A stretch of 64,000 bases of DNA from contig NW_026262712.1 of assembly GCF_021869535.1 (NCBI RefSeq), forward strand, positions 64,226,100 to 64,290,099, in the 5' to 3' direction. The first letter of the stretch is position 1; every line of letters begins with the position of its first letter. The position numbers and the translations under genes were made by a program. Below are positions 33,386 to 44,419 of the stretch, piece after piece. The notes under the pieces were generated by a model that was not told where the DNA came from, made no database searches, and saw only the letters and a program-made list of their open reading frames with translations. Source of the DNA: Mytilus californianus. Taxonomy: Eukaryota; Mollusca; Bivalvia; Mytilida; Mytilidae.

Positions 33386-33689
33386 ACACGCAAAATTTAC
33401 CAGAGAAGGTTTAAGTTTTTTATAATAACTTTTAACTCTAGAGCTCCTAATGTTTTCTACTTTAGGGCATAGGTGGTAGAGCAAAATTGAGTGTTTTTGC
33501 CTCTCCAGTTGTCAGTGCAAAATGTTGAAAGACGCAAAAGAATTTAAAATATGAAATGTTTTACGTTGTAATTTATTTATTTATGCATGTCTAAAGTCTC
33601 AATATTTATGGTTTTTGTCGAGCATTTGTTTTTGTCACGCATTTCTTACACCCTCTTAACACTAACACAGCACTCTTAGAGGACCCTAA

Positions 33690-35140
33690 ATTTGTCCCTG
33701 TCTAAACTTGGCTGTTATCCCAGTGAACTCAAAATTAAGGATACTACTGATACAAGAAGGACTGCTTCATACCTTGATCTTTTCCTCAATATTGACACAG
33801 ATGGACGACTTCACACTAAAATCTATGACAAACGGGACGATTTCAACTTCCCAATTATCAATTTCCCATTTCTCAGCAGTAACATACCCTCTGCCCCATC
33901 GTATGGTGTTTACATATCTCAGTTGATACGTTATGCTCGTGCATGTTCACACTATACGGACTTCATGTACAGGAGTGTGCTCCTTATGCAAAAACTGCTC
34001 CAACAAAGTTATGAGGAGGAAAGATTAAAAATGACACTCCGTAAATTTTATGGACACCATCACGAATTGGTTGATCCAAACGATGTGTCTGTGTCTAAAC
34101 TAACTAAGGACATTTTTACCACGTCTTAGATTGTGTTTTACCATTTACGTCGTCTGGTCTTTTAAGTACCGAACATGACCTATTCCCGAATATGACTGTT
34201 TTGCTGAGTGTGAATTCGCATTACTATAAGACGTGTCACGGTATTTGTTATCCAACATTCATGTATTTAGTTATGATGTTGTATTTGTAATCTGATCGGA
34301 TATTGTTAAATGTCTTATCGTTGAAGTTGTTATTCTACCCCCTTTTTAATTTTTTATTCGTATGTAAAAGTAAAGATAATTAATCACCCAGTTCATTTCT
34401 AAGATTTTAGTTTAAAGCAGCTATATGTACACTATTTATTTGTTTTACAGTTTAATTTAGAAATAATACCGACATAGCTAGAAAATACAATTAATTATCC
34501 TTAATTACTAACACAATTCTATATTAACATTCTTGTAATTGTTATAAAATACATCAAATGACAAAGTTACGAACCTGATCTTAAACAGTATCAAATTTTT
34601 TTTTAGAAATTTACCTGTGACGTCACTTTTGTGGCGTTGACCCAGTCGTGTGAAAGACAGTTCGTGGTTCTGTTGTGCTGTTTTGTGTGCTGTCCTATGT
34701 TGTGTTACGTGTTCGTTTTTATTCTGTGGTTATCATGTCGAAATGTACTATTGTATTGTTTATTTGTGTATTTCTCTGTCCTGAATGTTCTTGCATTTAT
34801 TTGTATTGTATTCCTGTCATGTAATGGTATCATTTTAGTGTTATATCTAATATTGCCATAAAAGTGCGAGGTTTGGCTAGCTTCAAAAACCAGGTTCAAT
34901 CCACCATTTTTTTCTTCAAATGTCCTGTACCAAGTCAGGAAAATAGCAGTTGTTATCTTATAGTTCGTTTCTGTGTGTGTTGCATTGTCGTTTGTTTTTT
35001 GTTCACTTCAGTGTTTCTGTTGTTTCGTTGTTTTCCTCTTATAGTTGATGTGTTTCCCTCGGTTTTAGTTTGTAACCCGGATTTGTTTTTGTCTCAATCG
35101 ACTTTAGACTTTCGAACAGCGGTATACTACTGTTGCCTTT
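33690..35140 (+). mobile_element. 5'-truncated RT element with long 3' region
   Basis: An open plus-strand stretch of 145 codons (33692-34129) keeps the post-palm RT domain cleanly: TKIYDKRDDFNFPIINFPFL, YGVYISQLIRYARAC and LRKFYGHHHELVD. The palm itself is absent. The 3' region to about 35140 matches 24680-25590. It is the best preserved RT fragment in the window by reading frame. Confidence 0.78.
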
Positions 35141-35258
35141 ATTTAGAGTTTCAGATGATGGTAATTCAGGCAATCGCAGCAAGGACGGGTATCTTTATTT
35201 TGATGAAATTGATACATAACATTATGTCAGATATTCATATTTAAACTATAAATATTCC

Positions 35259-35264
35259 TTTATT
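35259..35264 (-). promoter_or_regulatory. Candidate poly(A) signal of receptor gene B
   Basis: A minus-strand AATAAA lies 167 bp beyond the gene B stop codon, a usual distance for a short 3' UTR. Confidence 0.4.
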
Positions 35265-35430
35265 TGATAATACTGTAACAATTAAATAAAAAAATCATGT
35301 ATTCCATTTGATACCTTTTACGTTTACTGAATTATTTGCACTTTGGAGAGTATATGAAATATGTCGACGAATGGCAGGTTTAACGGGCATTCTTATAGTC
35401 TCATAGACTTTGAAAATAATTGTTCTTAGG

Positions 35431-35704
35431 TTAAATTTCTTTAAATGCTGTTATCTTCTTCTGCTCGTTTTGTCTCCTGCCATGCGTATCTACCCAACGG
35501 TAACATGTGCGTTCAATGTATTCATAAATTAGCGATAAAACAGCTAACATCACTCCAATTCCGGTTAAATAGAACGCAAATTGAAAATCCGAAACACTGA
35601 TGGATTTTGCGTCCGAAATTGACGTTTCTTCACAATGTTCTGGTTTTGGCCATGTTTTCAACATCCAAGTCTGAATCAATCCAGTTTCAATGATTGCGAC
35701 GATT
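35431..35704 (-). CDS. Receptor B exon 10: end of S2, M4, short tail, stop
   Basis: The acceptor TTTGAAG precedes AATCG, completing the split Glu codon. The exon encodes IQTWMLKTWPKPEHC (with the second disulphide Cys), M4 (FAFYLTGIGVMLAVLSLIY) and a tail of about 30 residues to TAA at 35431-35433. The TAA aligns with the TCA (Ser) of the A exon. Recognisable but out-of-frame tail sequence continues beyond it. Confidence 0.87.
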
Positions 35705-36304
35705 CTTCAAAGATAGAATGAGGTAAATATAGAAATCATGAGAAGTACGTAGCCTATGAAAAAAATACGTACAAATCATAGTAATCTATTAAAACAATAC
35801 TTAATATGAAAATCCATCCTTTAAAAGGTCATTGTGTCTGTGTGTATACAATTTAAGGGCAAATGATATATCAATTAAAACAGAAAGCAAGAATGTGCAA
35901 TGAGAAAGCAAACCAATTTATAAAATCTTATGAATTTGCATTGATTACTTGGTACACTAACACAACGTTTATTATTTTTACACATTCTAAAACTTTTTAC
36001 TTCATACATCGGTGTTATGTTGGGTATATTGCTTTTCAGCTATTGACTCCATTATTTGTTAAATAGATCCGTGGCCGATAGATGAATTTTCGAAATGGAC
36101 TGAAGAGCAAAGATTTAAATTCGTTATCATGTAGTTTTATATCATTTAATAGAAAAATAATGATATGGGGATTTAGTTTGGATACTATTTGTATGAAATA
36201 AGATATGTTCAGAAAACATGGTAAAGCAGTGCCTTTGGATTAAAAAAAAACTATATAAATTGTGTTGTACGACTATGACATCAATGCATTTAAGTGTTGC
36301 AAGA

Positions 36305-36460
36305 TAAAAAGTAAAATCACAAAAATACCGAACTCCGAGGAAAATTCAAAACGGAAAGTCCCTAATCAAATGGCAAAAATCAAAAGCTCAAAAACATCAA
36401 ACGAATGGATAACAACTGTCATATTCCTGACTTGGTACAGGCATGACTGTCTCATTGCCG
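36305..36460 (-). mobile_element. 5'-truncated tail of RT family X
   Basis: AAAAGTAAAATCACAAAAAT, CTTGGTACAGGCAT and the blocks between mark the family X 3' end on the minus strand. It is in intron 9 of gene B. Confidence 0.65.
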
Positions 36461-37001
36461 TCGACCAACGTCTTATGTTTATTCATTATATGAATTATAG
36501 GCATGTTACATTTCTCAACGCGAAGCGGTATGATTTCTTCTATCCATGCTCTTGTCAGGAAACTATCTTCAATTTTAGATAGTAATGAACCACTTCAATT
36601 ATATGTATGCTCATAATATTGTCTTTCATTCATACTATTATTCCAAAGTCTGAATCTATTTCAAAGATCAAAGTTTACATGTTTGTCAAATGGTATTGTA
36701 AAGTTTCAGTCTGATATTGTGCTGTAATGTCAAATCGGCCACGGAGTAATATTGTTTAAATCTGACGAAAATATGAGACTGGTCAAACAGATAGATATTC
36801 CAATTTGTTCTATTGTTCAAAATAATATTCTTGTTACTACATAACGAATTTAATGTAGCAGTAATTTGATCCTCATCCCAATTGTATTCTATTAATCCAA
36901 TTTTTCAAAAGATGTCTTACAAATGTTTACATGTCGTTTTGTTTTGTTTTGTTTTAGGTTTTTTTCGGGGTTGTTAAAATGCAACTGTTAACCTTACTCA
37001 C

Positions 37002-37270
37002 TCATCAGAAAAAACTTTCAAAAATGGAGTATTGTTCGGCAAGGGAAGAGCTATTAGAAGTGGATGGAAATCATCAGTTGATATTATCGACATGTCACAA
37101 CTTTGTCCTATAGCCATATCTAGGTATGTCCTTTCTCCAATAAATGCGTAATTTCCACCTCTAACTTTACGTATTTGTTCTGCAGGATCGCTACTTAAAA
37201 CTGATGGATCACTCTGATTAAATTCTAATATCCCATTCCATAACTTTCTTCGTTCTGGCAACTCTGAATT
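37002..37270 (-). CDS. Receptor B exon 9: ligand-binding domain S2
   Basis: The acceptor is TTGTACAG and the donor GATGA/GTGAGT, 269 bp. The exon keeps NSELPERRKLW, FNQSDPSVLSSDPAEQI, the YAFIGERTYLDM block with the ligand Glu, and the SCD disulphide Cys. It is nearly collinear with A, with about 15 substitutions and no indel. Confidence 0.92.
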
Positions 37271-37314
37271 CTGTACAAAAACATGTAAAACTCAAAGGTT
37301 TATTACTAATTGTC

Positions 37315-38285
37315 GAAGGCCGTACGGTGACCTATAGTTGTTAATTTTAATTTATTTGTCATTTGGTCTCTTGTAGAGAGTTGTCTCATTGGCAAACATA
37401 CCACATCTTCTTATTTTTGTATTACGTTGCATGGCTGCAGTTTCCTGCTGATCTGTATATACTAACCTGACAAATGCTTTGCAAAACATAAATCATTTGC
37501 CGACAACCTATTTGATGTTATTGTGAGCATGATATTTCAAATTATATAAATGGTTATACCAAATGACAATTAGCCTTAAATCCTGACAAATATTTATTTA
37601 TAAAATTCAATTATTTATAAGTGAATTTGACAAACATGGTATTGGTCATTGATTCGTCCTTTGTGTTTGTACTTATTTTTTTTCCTTATCTTTTAGATAA
37701 AAAGATGTGCAATGTTGCCAGTAAACATGTGTTGTCTTTACCACCATCAAGCTAGTCTGTCAATCAAAATGTAAAGCAAAACCCGATACAATTGCTAAGA
37801 GCAGTTTAAAATTGCATTGATATAAGTAAATTGCATACTTGTTTATAAATGATGCCTTGTTTAGGAAGTTCTGATTGTCCTGTTTCTGCTCTTTTTGATG
37901 ATAATGCTGGTTACATATTTAAATATCAATTTTGATTGCCTTTTGAAACTGAATGTCAATATTGAAAGTTTATCCCAACAAAGCACTTTACATCATTTAG
38001 TTTAATAAGCTTGGTATTTGTTGTTGACTTCCACTTGAAGATGGCATTCTGATTAATTATATTTTTGTCTTTGTCGACTGCCGGTTGTGTCCGCTGAACG
38101 TTATTCCAACTTTATGAATGCGCTTGTAACAACGTCAGTTTTCTAAACAAAGGTTTTTTTTTGGAGCCCAAATATAGATAAAGGAAGATGTGGTATGATT
38201 GCCAATGAGACAACTCTCCATCCAAGTTACAATTTATAAAAGTAAACCATTATAGGTCAAGGTATACATGTTTATTGGTCTTTAG
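37315..38285. repeat. Two dispersed repeat fragments in receptor B intron 8
   Basis: GTTGTCTCATTGGCAAACAT (37379-37398, minus-type) and GATGTGGTATGATTGCCAAT (38189-38208, plus-type) are inverted copies of one family, also seen at 6890-6950 and 51785-51835. The 700 bp between them show no feature. Confidence 0.5.
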
Positions 38286-38636
38286 TTTCGATATAAAAAG
38301 AGGGACACTATTGTAGCATTGGTTAATGAAATTTGTTCACGGTCAGATTCTTATATACAAGAATGAATACGATTACTGAAACAGGTTGAAGACGAGCACA
38401 AAAAGTATCAATAAATCTGTCGTAAAAAACACCATTTTGAGCAAGATATTTGGAACTAAATATAAAAAAGTCAATCGAGTACCAAGAAGTATTGATATAT
38501 TTCAGTCCAGTTCAAATATATAGATTCCCTGTCATTTTCAGTCAACAAATTTTGTGAACTGGAAAATGAAAACAGAGAGAAGGAATTCCCATTCTTATAT
38601 TTATCATTTTTGTTTGATATTTTACTTCTTAAAACT

Positions 38637-38747
38637 TTACACAAGACTAAGGAGGACTATGAAAACCATAACTGAAGCAACAGACAAAACAATGGCCAAA
38701 AGAAAAACAGGTTCTATGGCTGGCCCACTAGAACCATTTATTTCCAT
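38637..38747 (-). CDS. Small open frame with one membrane helix, doubtful
   Basis: The minus strand reads ATG, a short Ser/Gly/Pro-containing lead (EINGSSGPAIEP), about 22 hydrophobic residues (FLLAIVLSVASVMVFIVLLS) and a stop: 36 codons. It lies in intron 8 of gene B. Its frame cannot be reached from exon 8 in phase, so it is not a simple alternative exon. Chance is possible in T-rich DNA. Confidence 0.2.
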   Translation of the reverse strand: MEINGSSGPAIEPVFLLAIVLSVASVMVFIVLLSLV

Positions 38748-39432
38748 GTCACTAATGTTAAAATGAGCTGTTAAGTAATTTTCAGGGAATAGGCATGATA
38801 CAATATCAGTTTGTAAAATTTCCCCTATCTATTATTAGTTCCTTGTTTACGAAATGTACTTTGCCAAATTTCAGTCTATGTTTGTGACACGTGGTATCAT
38901 GATAACAAACTTACACCTCAACACATTTTCAAAAATGTTGTACAATCATCTAAACCGAAAACTGAAACACTCTTGAAATTTTTTACCGTAAAATTAAAAA
39001 TCTTAATTCTCTATCGCTCAAATAAACGTACGGTGTAACACGTTTCTATAAAACAGTATTACCCTTATATTAAAAACGTTATGTGCGTTGCAAATTTCAG
39101 TTTGTTTCAATATCGTCCCTTTCTTTGCCCAAACTTTAGATAAGTATTTTAATTTAAACAATTAAAGCCTTATTGTTGTTGTGTACTATCTTTCTTTAAA
39201 GAAATTAAATATAAAAATATTAAAAAATGTCACATCAGAAAAAAAGTCACAATCCAATGGAAACAACGACAGAATGCCCATATCGTCTTAAAATAATGCA
39301 ATAATTGTAATTATGAACTGTTTTAATCAGGAAACAACCTCTGGTAGACTACAGACTTGAATTTATACGAAAACGTCTAACCTTTTTCAATCATCTAAAT
39401 AAATGAACGTAAACTACTTTTATATAAGTTAC

Positions 39433-39650
39433 CTTTAAAATTGTTTCGAATACTGTTTCACCAGCTGTACCCCATTTATAAGTTGTTTGTGCAACTAGTC
39501 CTTCTACGTCATTGAAAGGTAATGTTTCCTTTGTCACAGTTAAGAAAGCCACAAAATTACCACTGTAAGTGGTCACTATTATGATGCAGAATATCCACCA
39601 GCAACTAAGAAGTGTCCTTCCTGCTGATGATGCTGCAACATGCTCTCCAC
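39433..39650 (-). CDS. Receptor B exon 8: M2, M3 and start of S2
   Basis: The acceptor is ATTTCAG and the donor AAAG/GTAACT, 218 bp. It encodes GGEHVAASSAGRTLLSCWW, M3 with TYSGNFVAF and the S2 entry YKWGTAGETVFE. At the Ser654 position it has Glu where A has Ala. The neighbouring Thr is kept. Confidence 0.92.
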
Positions 39651-39850
39651 CTGAAATAATTTTGGACTGCAACATGTATTTTATTGCTATATTTTGACAG
39701 TATATATTGTCCTGAAAAATATTTATATGTTTAAAAAGATAATATGACTATAAAAAGGATGGATAAAAAAAATAACTTATAGAAAGACAACTGTTTTTTT
39801 TAAATATTTAACAAATATTTCTTGGGAAGTTATGAAACAAGAAAACCTAC

Positions 39851-40172
39851 CTTGGCAAAGTAATGCTCCGTACATGTACCAGAACGCATCAGAGAAATGA
39901 TGCAGTCCCCTGATCTTCATTCTACCAGCAACTTGTCTGTAAAACGGGTTATACTTTTCGAACAGGAACAGAAGAAATGTTATTACTGGCAGAGAAATTC
40001 CAACACAGAGATAGACCATTGGATTTAATGGGTCAACTAATTTCGTAGAATGCGATTGAACTGGTTTCTTTATGATGATTCCAGATTTTTCATGAAAATA
40101 TGGCTGTGTAAAATCTGCCACAGTTTCTCTGTGTGCATCTATAATAAGTGGCGCTGCAACCAAATCTACTTC
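39851..40172 (-). CDS. Receptor B exon 7: end of S1, M1 and pore loop
   Basis: The acceptor is TTTTTTTCAG and the donor CCAAG/GTAGGT, 322 bp. It encodes VAAPLIIDAHRETVADF with the ligand Arg, M1 (YLCVGISLPVITFLLFLF), and pore helix FWYMYGALLCQG with Cys in the Q/R-site position. The only reading difference in architecture from A is single substitutions. Confidence 0.93.
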
Positions 40173-40199
40173 CTGAAAAAAACATCCATACTGTATATG

Positions 40200-41200
40200 T
40201 TGGTATATGTTACTAAAACGACATCCATTCTTTTTCGTAAAATTTTGATGATTGAATTGTTTGTGTCTTTTCTTATGAAACGTGCAATCATTTTGCTTTG
40301 TCTGTTATATTTTTATTTATTCATTTGTTCAAGCATACTGGATCCTGACTCACTTATTTAATTGTTTCAAGAGGTTGTTCTAGATGGGATAAACCGTTAC
40401 CATAGATTTTTAACGACTTATATCTGCCTGATTGATCACTGCAGAATTTGTACAGTTCATCATAAATGAACATGCAAAGTGATAACAAAGTTATATTGTG
40501 GTTATATTTTGATTTCAATTCTATGACTTGTATAATATGACATTTATGAAATTACTTCAATTCAACTTTTTTTTACATTATATGTGATATTAATGACGAT
40601 AATAATCCATTGGATATTGTGTAGTGTATCTTTTATGTAGGGGAATAATCGAGTTATGATAAATTTCTGTTAATGTTTTGTAAATTGAACACCACAGAAC
40701 ATGTGTTTGTTTGTACTCGACAAAACTGTCTTTACCGTGATAAGATAATATACTACAAATTTACCGTCCTTTCTTGTCTCTAAAACTAACCAACATAAAA
40801 TACCATGACAAAACAAAACAAATAATTCTAAATTCAAGTTCAGCTAATCCGGTAATTCCATTCCATAAAGAACACAAATATTTAAACAATATTTTGAAGA
40901 TAGATCGAGTGGGTGCCACCATCTTGGAATTGTAAAAGTGGTAAAACAACTATCGGTCTAAATCTATAATGCAATACGCAAATTTTGAGACAGAAATGCA
41001 ATTCATTCGTAAGACTTAAATCACAATGATGAAAAGTGTGTGACCTTATTCATAAATACAACTGCTTTTAAAATAAACAGAATATACTGTGTTTGATTAC
41101 ATTCTAATTTAAACATATAAAGGGATTTAAATCAGAAATAACATTTTATACAGGAATCTATAGGAAATTAACTTATTTTGTTTCGTATCAATGGAGCCCA
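40200..41200. other. Part of receptor B intron 6 without recognised features
   Basis: No exon, RNA gene or named repeat is seen on either strand. Confidence 0.5.
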
Positions 41201-41206
41201 ATTTTT

Positions 41207-42337
41207 ATACGCCCGTCAATTTTTGACGGGACGTATTATGTTATACAAATGTCCTGTGTCTGTCCGTCTGTCTGTCCGTCTGTCTGTCCGGCGTAAACAT
41301 GTCGCACCGTAACTTGAGAATGACTTATCCAAATTTCATGAAACTTAACATATTTGTTTCTTATGATGGTCAAACGATCTGTACACTCTTTGGTGAGAAT
41401 AAGATTAAAACTTTTTGAGTTACAGGACTTAGTAACTAAAACAGGTGTGTGTTTTTTTTTTTCACATGTCGCGCCGTATCTCAAAAACAATCTATGATTA
41501 TTGCTTAAAACTTTACACACTTCTTAATTATATTAATCTTAAGATCTGTATACTTTTTGGTGATGATTCAAAATTTTATTTTAGAGATATTGAGTATTTT
41601 GTTAAAAAAGGGGGAGGGGTTTTTCAGATGTCGCGCCGTATATCAAAAACAATCTATGATTATTGCTTAAAACTTTACACACTTCTTAGTTATATTAACC
41701 TTAAGATCTGTATACTTTTTGGTGATGATTCAAAATTTTATTTTAGAGATATTGAGTATTTTGTTAAAAAAGGGGGAGGGGTTTTTCAGATGTCGCGCCG
41801 TATCTCAAAAACAGTTTATGATTATTGCTTAAAACTTTACACACTTCTTAGTTATATTAACCTTAAGATCTGTATACTTTTTGGTGATGATTCAAAATTT
41901 TACTTTTGAGTTATTGAGTATTTTGTAAAAAAAGGGGGAGGGGTTTTTCACATGTCGCGCCGTATCTCAAAAACGATTTATGATTATTGCTTAAAATTTT
42001 ACACACTTCTTAGTTATATTAATCTAAATTTCTGTATACTTTTTGGTTTTGATTCAAAATTTTATTTTTGAGATATTGATTTTTTTTTAAAAGGGGGGTT
42101 TTCACATGTCGCGCCGTATCTCAAAAACGATTTATGATTATTGCTTAAAACTTTACACACTTCTTAGTTATATTAATTTGAAGATCTGTATACTTTTTTG
42201 TGATGATTCAAAATTTTATTTTAGAGATATTGAGTTTTTTGTAAAAAAAAAAAGGGGGGTTTTCGCATGTCACGCCGTATGTCAGAAACTATTTATGCTT
42301 ATTGCATAATAATTCACACACAAGACGACGGGCGTAT
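41207..42337. mobile_element. Hairpin-headed element with about 160-bp tandem array
   Basis: The left end ATACGCCCGTC (41207-41217) is the inverted complement of the right end GACGGGCGTAT (42327-42337). Next to the left end is a perfect hairpin, CCCGTC-AATTTTT-GACGGG. Then come CCGTCTGT repeats and an array of units each starting ATGTCGCGCCG (or a close variant), at 41466, 41628, 41790, 41952, 42106 and 42267. The spacings are 162, 162, 162, 154 and 161. Open frames across it are artefacts of the repeat period. The layout recalls tandem-repeat-bearing bivalve elements, but I cannot assign the class. Confidence 0.72.
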
Positions 42338-42359
42338 CATGCGCTCATGGCGCAGCTGT

Positions 42360-43435
42360 TTATTCTAGTTGTCTTCTAAAAGAACGTGATAAGAGCTATT
42401 CTTCTGATTTCATTTTGAAACTATAACGTTAATTTTCCTTCTTTATCACTTAAAATTGGGGTTTCCATATGCATGTATAATCCTTACAAAACCAGACAAC
42501 GTTGGACTTTCTGTAGCTTTTAAAAAAAGCTCCGTGACCCATACTTTTTATAATGTTTATGAAAATAGCATGACATATTTAAATTTTTTCAAAGTATTAA
42601 AATTTTAATTCATTTTTCAAATACCAAAGTTCAGGAAAGTTATCAGTTACCTTGCCTTAAGCATGTTTAGACATAAAGATATACATATATTGAAACTAAT
42701 GTAAACGCAAAAAACGTGTCTTTCTCACAACAGATACTAAATAGATGTGGTTAAATTAGAGATAAATAAGGTCGAAATTTTAGACATTTACTTAAAATTT
42801 CGTTTTTTTTGACATTTCTATACTTTGGACAGACATACCTAACTTTTTTGTTTCAAAAGATAAACACATGTGGATTTTTGTAATCAGATTTGGAATATCT
42901 TCTGTACAAACTATGCTCTTAATTTGTGTAATAATTCTTTGTTAATTATTCATTTTTGTTTCATTTCCAGTATTTTTTGCTGTATATTTATGTATTTAAA
43001 AAAAGAATCAGCGGTGATTTTTTCATAAAAGTTGGAACAAATAATCTTCATACAGTATGAAGTCAAATGTCATTTAAAAAAAGCGGGGTCCATGTACTAA
43101 TTTTTAAATTCATGATTAAAATCACTCGATAAATGCATCTTTTCCCGATACGTCGCAGTTTAACGTCACGAAAAATAACATTTTACGTTAGCAACGTCAT
43201 TACCTCCCCTGTAACTGTATTGTATGCCCTTAAGTCACGTAAGAGGTTAGAACCTTTTCAGAAAGTTTGTTATGACAACTTGCTGCATTATTACCAAATT
43301 CCTTTTTCCAAGCTAACTTCCATTGGTACAGTAGATGAGATTAATATTCATTTATGTTCGTTCATATAAATCTACATAATATAAAAATAATGAGGTGCGG
43401 TATGATTGTCAATGAGTCAATTATCAATTTCAAAC
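42360..43435. other. Part of receptor B intron 6 without recognised features
   Basis: AT-rich intronic DNA, with an apparent fragment of a dispersed repeat (ATGAGGTGCGGTATGATTG) near 43390-43410. Confidence 0.45.
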
Positions 43436-43439
43436 TCAC

Positions 43440-43530
43440 TCTACGTTGTAACTGTCCTAACATACCATTCCAAATGTTATCGCTTGATGCCACTCCCCAT
43501 TTTCCATCTGGTGGATGTATTAGTTCATAT
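43440..43530 (-). CDS. Receptor B exon 6: ligand-binding domain S1, second part
   Basis: The acceptor is TTTTGTAG and the donor CGTAGA/GTGAGT, 91 bp. It encodes YELIHPPDGKWG and WNGMLGQLQRR, nearly the same as A. Confidence 0.92.
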
Positions 43531-43924
43531 CTACAAAATATGAATAATACATGACATAAATTAGAGTAAAAGGGACACCAGTGTTGAGGGAGTTATCTAC
43601 CCATATCAGATTTTTCCACACAATTTTCAATAACTTCGGCATACTATTGTCTTATATTTCATTTCATTGCTATGAAATTAAATTGTAAAACTTATTTAAC
43701 TATCATAAAGAGTTTATTGCAATCACCTGATGGAAAGGAGTGAAAATTATTCCTTTTTAAAAACTTATCTGTCAACTATGACCTATCAAAAGAGTTCACT
43801 TTTTTTTTTTTTAATTTTAATGATAACTTCTGTTTAAACCTTATGTCAACTAAGCACCTTTTCCTAATTGCTAGGAAAGAGATCTAATGTAAAAAAATTT
43901 AATATGTTATATGTCGGTACATAC

Positions 43925-44019
43925 GTAAAATTAAGTCTGTGCGATAATTCTTTAAGTAGTTCAATGGTCATTCCTTTATACTCTTGTGTTACTTCGTCGA
44001 TTTCAATATATGGCTTCCA
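43925..44019 (-). CDS. Receptor B exon 5: start of ligand-binding domain S1
   Basis: The acceptor is TTTTCAAG and the donor TTTAC/GTATGT, 95 bp. It encodes WKPYIEIDEV, YKGMTIELLKELS and HRLNFT. The phase matches the neighbouring exons exactly as in A. Confidence 0.92.
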
Positions 44020-44204
44020 CTTGAAAATACGTATATAAGAATCAACGTTCGTGTTAACGATTACTAGTACTTATACATCCTAAGTTTATTTTTGCTATGG
44101 TATGAGGTGATAAGCAGTATCATCAAGTTATATATGCTTTTGTTTTATGTTAATAAATCGAAGAGAATTACAGAAGATATTAAAGAGACCGGATATGTAC
44201 TTGC

Positions 44205-44415
44205 ATTAGCAACACCACGTCTGCTCCATGTAGAGCAGAAACCGCTCACCCTTCCGGAGCTCACCCCGATTTTTAGGTGGGGTTCGTTTAGCTCGATCTT
44301 TAGTTTTCTATGTAGTGTTTTGTCGATTTGGTCGTCTTCTTGTCGTCTTTCGTTTATTGCCTTGTCGTTGTCAGCTTTTCTTCGACTTATGAGTTTTGAA
44401 TATCCCTCTTTTTAA
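44205..44415 (+). mobile_element. 3' tail of RT family Y
   Basis: It contains CACCCTTCCGGAGCTCACC, TTTAGTTTTCTATGTAGTG and an end near GAATATCCCTC, the plus-oriented version of the module at 20080-20290. It sits at about the same intron position as the minus-oriented tail at 14245 in gene A, but in another intron and orientation. Confidence 0.55.
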
Positions 44416-44419
44416 AATA

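Noticed and set aside
41445-41909. 154-codon plus-strand open frame as a repeat protein
   Set aside because: It is produced by three 162-bp tandem units whose period is a multiple of three. Later units break the frame and there is no start context or homology.
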